A stretch of DNA of 10,733 bases from Candidatus Krumholzibacteriia bacterium (GTDB taxonomy: Bacteria > Krumholzibacteriota > Krumholzibacteriia > Krumholzibacteriales > Krumholzibacteriaceae): assembly GCA_028706585.1 (NCBI GenBank), contig JAQTVX010000050.1:1-10733 (forward strand), read 5' to 3'. Below the pieces are notes generated by a model that was not told the origin of the DNA, did not search any database, and saw only the letters and a list, made by a program, of their open reading frames with translations. Positions 6,855 through 10,733 of this stretch are shown here, in pieces; the first letter of the stretch is position 1, and each line of letters opens with the position of its first letter. The position numbers were made by a program, and so were the translations under genes.

Positions 6855-8879
6855 CTACTTTTTCAGATAGGTATCCATCCAGCCGATGAACTGGTCATAG
6901 TAGAACTCGTTGTTCGCCGGCTTCAGGATCCAGTGCCCTTCGTCGGGGAAACAGAGCAGCCGCGAAGGAACGCCCTGCCGCTGGAGCGCCGTGAACATCT
7001 GAAGGCCCTCCTCGAGCCCCACGCGGTAATCGAGCTCGTTGTGCACGACGAGACACGGGGTCTTGAAGCTCTTCGCGAAGCGGTCCGGGCTCCATTTCGC
7101 GTAGGCTTCGCTCTTGTCCCAGGGCGTGCCGCCGAATTCCCACTCGGGGAACCATAGCTCCTCGGTCGTGCCATAGCTGCCCGCCGTGGAGTACGTGCCC
7201 TCCATCGAGACGAGGCACGCGAAGCGATCCGTGTGCCCCTCGATCCAGTTGATCATGTATCCGCCGTACGAGGCCCCGGCCGCACCGATGCGTTTCGAGT
7301 CGACGTACGGAAGCGCGGCGATGTAGTCGAGCCCTTTCATGATATCCTCGTAGCACCGCCCGCCCCAATCGCCGCTGATCGCGTTGACGAAATCCTGGCC
7401 GAAGCCGTCGCTCCCGTGGAAGTTCGGGATGAAGATCACGTAGCCCGCCGCCGCGAAGGTCTGGGCGTTCCAGTTCGTGTACCAGTGGTCGATGAACGCG
7501 GATTGTGGGCCGCCGTGTACGAGCATGATCGCGGGATACCGCTTGGCCGGATCGAATTTCGGCGGCTTGATGACGAAGGCCTGTATGTCGGCGCCCTCGG
7601 CGCCCTTGTAACGTATCTCCTCGGCCGCGTTCATCTCGAGATTCGCGAGAACCTCCGCGTTGAAATTCTCGAGGCGCCGGAGGTTCTTGCCGCCGCGGGA
7701 AACGGCCCAGATCGAGTGGGGAAAATTATGCCCCGCGCGCGCGAAGACGATCGTGGCACCGCCATCCGCCACGGCGGGGGTCATGTTGTTCGCCTTCGGC
7801 ACGAGCTTTTCGATCTTGAGAGATTTCACATCGAGCGCATAGAGCGGCGAGTGCCCCTGGTCCCCGGCGGTAAAATAGATGCTCTTAGAATCCGGCGACC
7901 ACGCGTAATCGGTCACCCAGCGATCGAAAGCGTCCGTGAGCGATCTGCTCTGTCCGTTCGATCGATCGTAGAGCATGAGTCGCCAACGATCCGATTCGAA
8001 GGCCGGCACCTGCTGGGCGCGGTAGGCGATGTAGCGCCCGTCGGGGCTGTACAGCGGCTTCTCGTCGGCCGCCTCATTCGCCGTGATCTTCTTCATATGT
8101 TTGGCGCCCAGATCGATGACGAAGAGATCGGTGTTGGTAGAGATCGCCTCCATCGCCGCTTCCTTCGCGTCAACGCAGATCTCTTTTCCGTCCGGGGAGA
8201 AACAGTAATCGCCGGACCCTCCGAACGGGAACGGCGGATAATCATGGTTCCTGAGAGGCATGAGATCCTCAAAGGCGCCGGTCGAGACGTCGGCGACGAA
8301 GAGGTGATTGAACTTGCCGTTCTTCCAGCTGTCCCAGTGGCGAAAGAGCAGGGCATCGATCACCTTCGCCTTGACCGGGCCCTCCTCGGCCTTCTTTTCC
8401 CGCGCGCCGTTGCACGAATCGGTCGCGCAATCCGGATAGACGAACGAATAGAACGCGATACGCTTTCCGTCAGGAGACCAGACGGGGTCGTACGCGCCCG
8501 TCGAGATGTCCGTGAGCCTCGCTGCCTCGCCGCCGCCAACGGGAATCGTCCAGATCTGGGCGTTTCCCCCGCGCGTCGAGACGAAAGCGATCACGCCGCC
8601 GTCCGGAGACCAGCGCGGATGGTAATCGGCGCCCGTGCCGTTGGTGAGCCGGCGTGGCGTCCCGCCGGCCGTCGGGACGATCCAGATATCGCTGTTGCTC
8701 CTGTTCGCGTCCACGAGAGGAACGGTCGCGACGAACGCTATCCATTTCCCGTCTGGAGACACCTGCGGATCCGTGCACTTCACCATCGAGACGAATGTTT
8801 CGCTCGTCAGAACCGCGGCGTCCGCGGCTCCGCAGAGCAAGAAAACGATCATCGCGAGCGGGGCGATTCTCTTTTTCAC
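6855..8879 (-). CDS. Exported S9-family serine peptidase (acylaminoacyl-peptidase/DPP-like)
   Basis: This 674-residue protein starts at GTG (8879-8877) behind AGAGAGG (8894-8888). Residues 1-22 form a Sec signal peptide (KKR, a hydrophobic core, then AADAA), so it acts in the periplasm or outside. Residues 30-410 are a beta-propeller with PD40 repeats, SPDG or SPDS at 41, 91, 135, 228, 278 and 328. Residues 420-674 are the prolyl-oligopeptidase alpha/beta-hydrolase domain: oxyanion HGGP 455-458, nucleophile S537 in GASYGG, acid D617 in NELDYRVG and H649 in DEGHW, a complete triad. It probably trims short peptides from the N-terminus. Substrate preference (dipeptidyl, acylaminoacyl or oligopeptide) cannot be fixed. 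Cys151 and Cys156 in a propeller loop may form a disulfide. It is the first gene of a likely two-gene unit with the permease. Confidence 0.95.
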   Translation of the reverse strand: MKKRIAPLAMIVFLLCGAADAAVLTSETFVSMVKCTDPQVSPDGKWIAFVATVPLVDANRSNSDIWIVPTAGGTPRRLTNGTGADYHPRWSPDGGVIAFVSTRGGNAQIWTIPVGGGEAARLTDISTGAYDPVWSPDGKRIAFYSFVYPDCATDSCNGAREKKAEEGPVKAKVIDALLFRHWDSWKNGKFNHLFVADVSTGAFEDLMPLRNHDYPPFPFGGSGDYCFSPDGKEICVDAKEAAMEAISTNTDLFVIDLGAKHMKKITANEAADEKPLYSPDGRYIAYRAQQVPAFESDRWRLMLYDRSNGQSRSLTDAFDRWVTDYAWSPDSKSIYFTAGDQGHSPLYALDVKSLKIEKLVPKANNMTPAVADGGATIVFARAGHNFPHSIWAVSRGGKNLRRLENFNAEVLANLEMNAAEEIRYKGAEGADIQAFVIKPPKFDPAKRYPAIMLVHGGPQSAFIDHWYTNWNAQTFAAAGYVIFIPNFHGSDGFGQDFVNAISGDWGGRCYEDIMKGLDYIAALPYVDSKRIGAAGASYGGYMINWIEGHTDRFACLVSMEGTYSTAGSYGTTEELWFPEWEFGGTPWDKSEAYAKWSPDRFAKSFKTPCLVVHNELDYRVGLEEGLQMFTALQRQGVPSRLLCFPDEGHWILKPANNEFYYDQFIGWMDTYLKK

Positions 8880-8913
8880 GGCGTCGACCTCTCTTGAAAA
8901 GGGTTCAGGGAAA

Positions 8914-8934
8914 CGCGCGGATAACGGCCGCGCG
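8914..8934 (-). terminator. GC-rich hairpin upstream of the peptidase gene
   Basis: CGCGCGG (8914-8920) and CCGCGCG (8928-8934) form a perfect 7-bp stem with a 7-nt loop. On the minus strand it is followed by TTTCCC, only a short T-run. It could end transcripts from the STAS genes or sit in the peptidase leader. No convincing peptidase promoter was seen in the 149-nt gap 8880-9028. Confidence 0.35.
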
Positions 8935-9004
8935 CACGAGCGATCCGGGCGATGCGTGCGCGCGGAGATTCATTGCTTGCGATAGGGATGGATGTGGTTC
9001 AGAC

Positions 9005-9020
9005 TGCGGAGCTCTCCGCA
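9005..9020 (-). terminator. Hairpin just after the second STAS gene
   Basis: TGCGGA and TCCGCA pair perfectly around GCTC (7 bp if the loop tightens), 8 nt after the stop codon of the STAS gene. There is no T-tract after it on the minus strand (GTCTGAACC), so it may be an mRNA 3'-end stabiliser or a weak terminator. Confidence 0.35.
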
Positions 9021-9028
9021 CGCGATCG

Positions 9029-9373
9029 CTATTTCTTCTTGAAGCTCGCGAGAGCCTCGGCCTCGTTCGGGAAGACGTCGAAGATCATATTCAGTCTGGT
9101 CACCGTTAGAATATCCAGCACCCTGCTGTTCGGATTGCAGAGTTTTATGGCGCCCCCCTCTTTGGCATAGCGGGATCTGGCGGAAACGAGTATGCCGAGG
9201 CCGGTGCTCGAGATCCATTTGACCTTTGAAAGGTTGACGAGAAGATCGAGCTTCTTATCCTTGGCGAGCTCGGTTACGGTATTGACCAGCTCGATATTGT
9301 CAGGACCGCCGTACATCTCCCCGGAGACGTCCAGTATCGCTACTCCGTCAACCTCTCTGCTTTTCATCTTCAT
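9029..9373 (-). CDS. STAS-domain anti-sigma factor antagonist (second of a tandem pair)
   Basis: This 114-residue single-domain STAS protein is of SpoIIAA/RsbV type. The signature VKWISSTGLGILVSA (51-65) aligns with the SpoIIAA DSSGLG loop, placing S56 at the position phosphorylated by anti-sigma-factor kinases; the preceding residue is Ser instead of the usual Asp. The N-terminal DVSGEMYGG (15-23) is the usual first-strand and loop pattern of the family. In partner-switching systems the unphosphorylated antagonist binds an anti-sigma kinase and frees the sigma factor; no kinase, phosphatase or sigma factor gene lies in the window. AGGAAG (9384-9379) lies 5 nt before the ATG. It follows the first STAS gene by 43 nt with no terminator between, so the two are probably co-transcribed. 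Confidence 0.93.
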   Translation of the reverse strand: MKMKSREVDGVAILDVSGEMYGGPDNIELVNTVTELAKDKKLDLLVNLSKVKWISSTGLGILVSARSRYAKEGGAIKLCNPNSRVLDILTVTRLNMIFDVFPNEAEALASFKKK

Positions 9374-9416
9374 TGTATCTTCCTTTTCCTGAAGATCCTC
9401 GTATACCTATTCCGCC

Positions 9417-9761
9417 TTATTGAAAGCTCTCGAGGGCGCCCTTCTCATCCGCGTACACTTCGAACACTTCGGGAATGAGACCGCACGTCTTGAGCACTGC
9501 CTCGACGCGCTCGCCCACGCCGAAAAGCTTGAGCCCGGCATTCTGGCGCTTCGCCGATGCATACGCGGCAATGAGGACACCGGCGCCCAAGGAGTTCAGC
9601 CACTTGACGTCCTTAAGGTTCAAGACGAACCCTTTCCGGCCCTGTTCGAGATTCTGCTTGATGAGCTCGTGAATCTTGGCGGACAGCGGCCCGCCGTCGA
9701 TCTGGCCGTTGAGATCGATAATCATCACACCAGCCTGATCGCGGGTTGTGATGTTCAGCAT
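9417..9761 (-). CDS. STAS-domain anti-sigma factor antagonist (first of a tandem pair)
   Basis: This 114-residue STAS protein has exactly the same length as its downstream neighbour. The key loop VKWLNSLGAGVLIAA (52-66) places S57 at the phosphorylatable position, with Asn for Asp before it and GAG for GLG after. DLNGQIDGG (16-24) is the first-strand motif. The shared VKW-(I/L)-x-S core and similar Phe-rich C-termini suggest an old duplication with later divergence, so the two may answer to different kinases. The start at ATG 9761-9759 is chosen because AGGAG (9772-9768) lies 6 nt before it. The frame is open upstream to 10070, but that stretch overlaps the next gene and the promoter and is not STAS-like. 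A sigma-70 promoter lies about 100 nt upstream. Confidence 0.93.
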   Translation of the reverse strand: MLNITTRDQAGVMIIDLNGQIDGGPLSAKIHELIKQNLEQGRKGFVLNLKDVKWLNSLGAGVLIAAYASAKRQNAGLKLFGVGERVEAVLKTCGLIPEVFEVYADEKGALESFQ

Positions 9762-9864
9762 GGCGTTCTCCTCTCTCTGGCGCCCCGGAATCAATCCTTT
9801 ATATGCAATAATGTAAGGAGCATCCGCTCCCGGAACAAACGGAAAATTCACCAAGTTAGGGAAA

Positions 9865-9893
9865 ATGCTAACATGCCCCCTCCTCGATGTCAA
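9865..9893 (-). promoter_or_regulatory. Sigma-70-type promoter of the STAS pair
   Basis: On the minus strand a perfect TTGACA (9893-9888), a 17-nt spacer and TAGCAT (9870-9865, four of six consensus bases) form a good housekeeping promoter, with A/T-rich sequence just upstream of the -35. The start would be near 9858, giving a leader of about 97 nt that contains a perfect GGAGC/GCTCC hairpin (9817-9830). A second, weaker TATAAA at about 9800 has no matching -35. Confidence 0.75.
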
Positions 9894-9961
9894 GAAATTG
9901 AAATAGGTGCAAAATGAGCGCAAGAGGTTACGTGGAACAGGCTTGCCGGCCGGCGCCCCGG

Positions 9962-10733
9962 CTACAGATCCCTCCCTTTGCCCGAATCGGTTATCTCGAC
10001 GAGCCCTTCGGGATAGGGCTCGAAGAAAGTCTGCTGTTTCAGGTAATCGTTCCCGAAGCGCGCGAGCCACGAATTGACGATCGCGAGCGCCGCGCTCAAG
10101 GGGATCTTCCCTGCGCGGTATCTCTCGAGCGAGGCGATGAAGTGCGCCTTTTCGGGGGCCGTGAGCCCATCCTTGAAATATCCGAGCGCGTGCATCAGCA
10201 CGTTGATGTTCGACGTGTACTTCGGCGCCCTGGCGAGCGCCGCGCGCAGATGCGCCTCGTACTCGCCGAAGACCTCGGCCGGCGCTTTCCTTTCCGGATT
10301 CGCAACGATCTTCCCCAGGAATCTCATCTCCTTCTGATTATACGACATTAGAAGGAGCTTGTTGCGCGCCTGGTAGTCGACGAGATCCCGCATCGCGAGC
10401 CGCGCGCGTGCCTCGCGGAAGCGCGTGAGGGCCCAAAGGCTCGCGAGGAAATGCTCCCTTATGCGGAAGTTCAGGAGGCGGCCTTCGTCCTCGATCGGAT
10501 ACCCCGGAAATCGTTCGACGACCGCGCCGCCGAAGAATCCGGAACCCTTCCCGACCGCCGCTTCCTTCTCGACGCCGCGAAACACCTTCACGTCTCTGAC
10601 CCCGCATGAGGGAGAGCGGCTCTTGAGAATAAAGCCGTCTATGGCGGATAGCGACTCCAGGAACGTCCTGGCGAAGCGCACCATCCGCTCGGTCACGTCG
10701 AGGCCCGTCGAAGGCTGGAGAAGCCTGAGCCCG
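9962..10733 (-). CDS. DUF523 (TudS-like)/DUF1722 (YbgA-like) fusion protein, 5' truncated
   Basis: The frame is open to the window end; residues before the GTG at 10696 (GLRLLQPSTGLDVTERM) continue the family pattern, so the true start is outside. The visible 257 residues hold the end of a DUF523 domain, with the signature ILKSRSPSCGVRDVKV, whose Cys matches one of the three cysteines binding a [4Fe-4S] cluster in the thiouracil desulfidase TudS. A DUF1722 domain follows, with FPGYPIEDEGRLLNFRIREHFLASLWAL, then LVDYQARNKLLLMSYNQ and later YTSNINVLMHALGYFK, LERYRAGKIPL and a YLKQQTFFEPYP end. Fusions of these two domains are common in bacteria. Desulfuration of thiolated nucleobases is the best-supported role for the first domain; that of DUF1722 is unclear. 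The other two cluster cysteines would lie in the missing part. It ends 200 nt before the first STAS gene. Confidence 0.93.
   Translation of the reverse strand, partial: GLRLLQPSTGLDVTERMVRFARTFLESLSAIDGFILKSRSPSCGVRDVKVFRGVEKEAAVGKGSGFFGGAVVERFPGYPIEDEGRLLNFRIREHFLASLWALTRFREARARLAMRDLVDYQARNKLLLMSYNQKEMRFLGKIVANPERKAPAEVFGEYEAHLRAALARAPKYTSNINVLMHALGYFKDGLTAPEKAHFIASLERYRAGKIPLSAALAIVNSWLARFGNDYLKQQTFFEPYPEGLVEITDSGKGRDL

Noticed and set aside
7233..8897. A 554-codon open frame on the plus strand antisense to the S9 peptidase
   Set aside because: It is rich in Arg, Val, Asp and Gly with no recognisable domain, and it mirrors the GC-biased codons of the peptidase, whose catalytic triad and PD40 repeats are unambiguous.
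8880..9028. A small gene or RNA between the STAS genes and the peptidase
   Set aside because: Open frames here are short antisense tails; only two GC-rich hairpins and the peptidase RBS are visible.
9762..10070. N-terminal extension of the first STAS gene (start at 10070)
   Set aside because: It would overlap the DUF523/DUF1722 gene and run through a clear sigma-70 promoter. A good RBS and ATG at 9761 give a normal 114-residue STAS protein.
1..10733. Mobile element, CRISPR array or defence system
   Set aside because: No transposase, integrase, terminal repeats, spaced direct repeats, nuclease or toxin-antitoxin genes were seen; genes are tightly packed with similar composition throughout.

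Overview
This is a GC-rich, densely coded bacterial window. The gene content is that of an environmental Gram-negative-type bacterium with much sigma-54 and anti-sigma-antagonist regulation: two sigma-54 enhancer-binding proteins, two STAS-domain proteins, an exported S9 peptidase and an HDAC-fold deacetylase. A lineage such as Spirochaetota, a deltaproteobacterial group or an FCB-type candidate phylum would fit. I cannot assign taxonomy from this sequence alone. No insertion sequence, CRISPR array, tRNA, rRNA or phage gene is visible, so the region reads as ordinary chromosome.

Layout. (1) 1-2484, plus strand: the 3' part of a sigma-54 activator, then a class IV-like histone-deacetylase-family (AcuC-type) deacetylase, then an adenosine-specific kinase family protein 26 nt behind it. 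(2) 2516-5132, minus strand and convergent with block 1: a second sigma-54 activator with a TPR-like sensor domain and its own sigma-70 promoter, followed after 43 nt by an AcuA-like GNAT acetyltransferase. (3) 5227-8879, minus strand: a secreted S9 prolyl-oligopeptidase-family peptidase (GTG start), then an NCS2/AzgA-like nucleobase permease. The permease most likely starts at a TTG behind a strong Shine-Dalgarno sequence. (4) 9029-9893, minus strand: a good sigma-70 promoter driving two tandem 114-residue STAS proteins. (5) 9962-10733, minus strand: a DUF523 (TudS-like)/DUF1722 (YbgA-like) fusion cut by the window end.

How they may work together. The main point of interest is blocks 1 and 2. 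A probable protein acetyltransferase of the AcuA type and a probable lysine deacetylase of the AcuC type lie tail to tail, and each sits behind its own sigma-54 activator gene. In Bacillus subtilis AcuA and AcuC reversibly acetylate acetyl-CoA synthetase and are encoded together. Here the same writer/eraser pair seems to be wired into two regulatory arms, with an adenosine kinase-like protein attached to the eraser arm. This is inferred from domain recognition and gene order. The acetylated substrate is not in the window.
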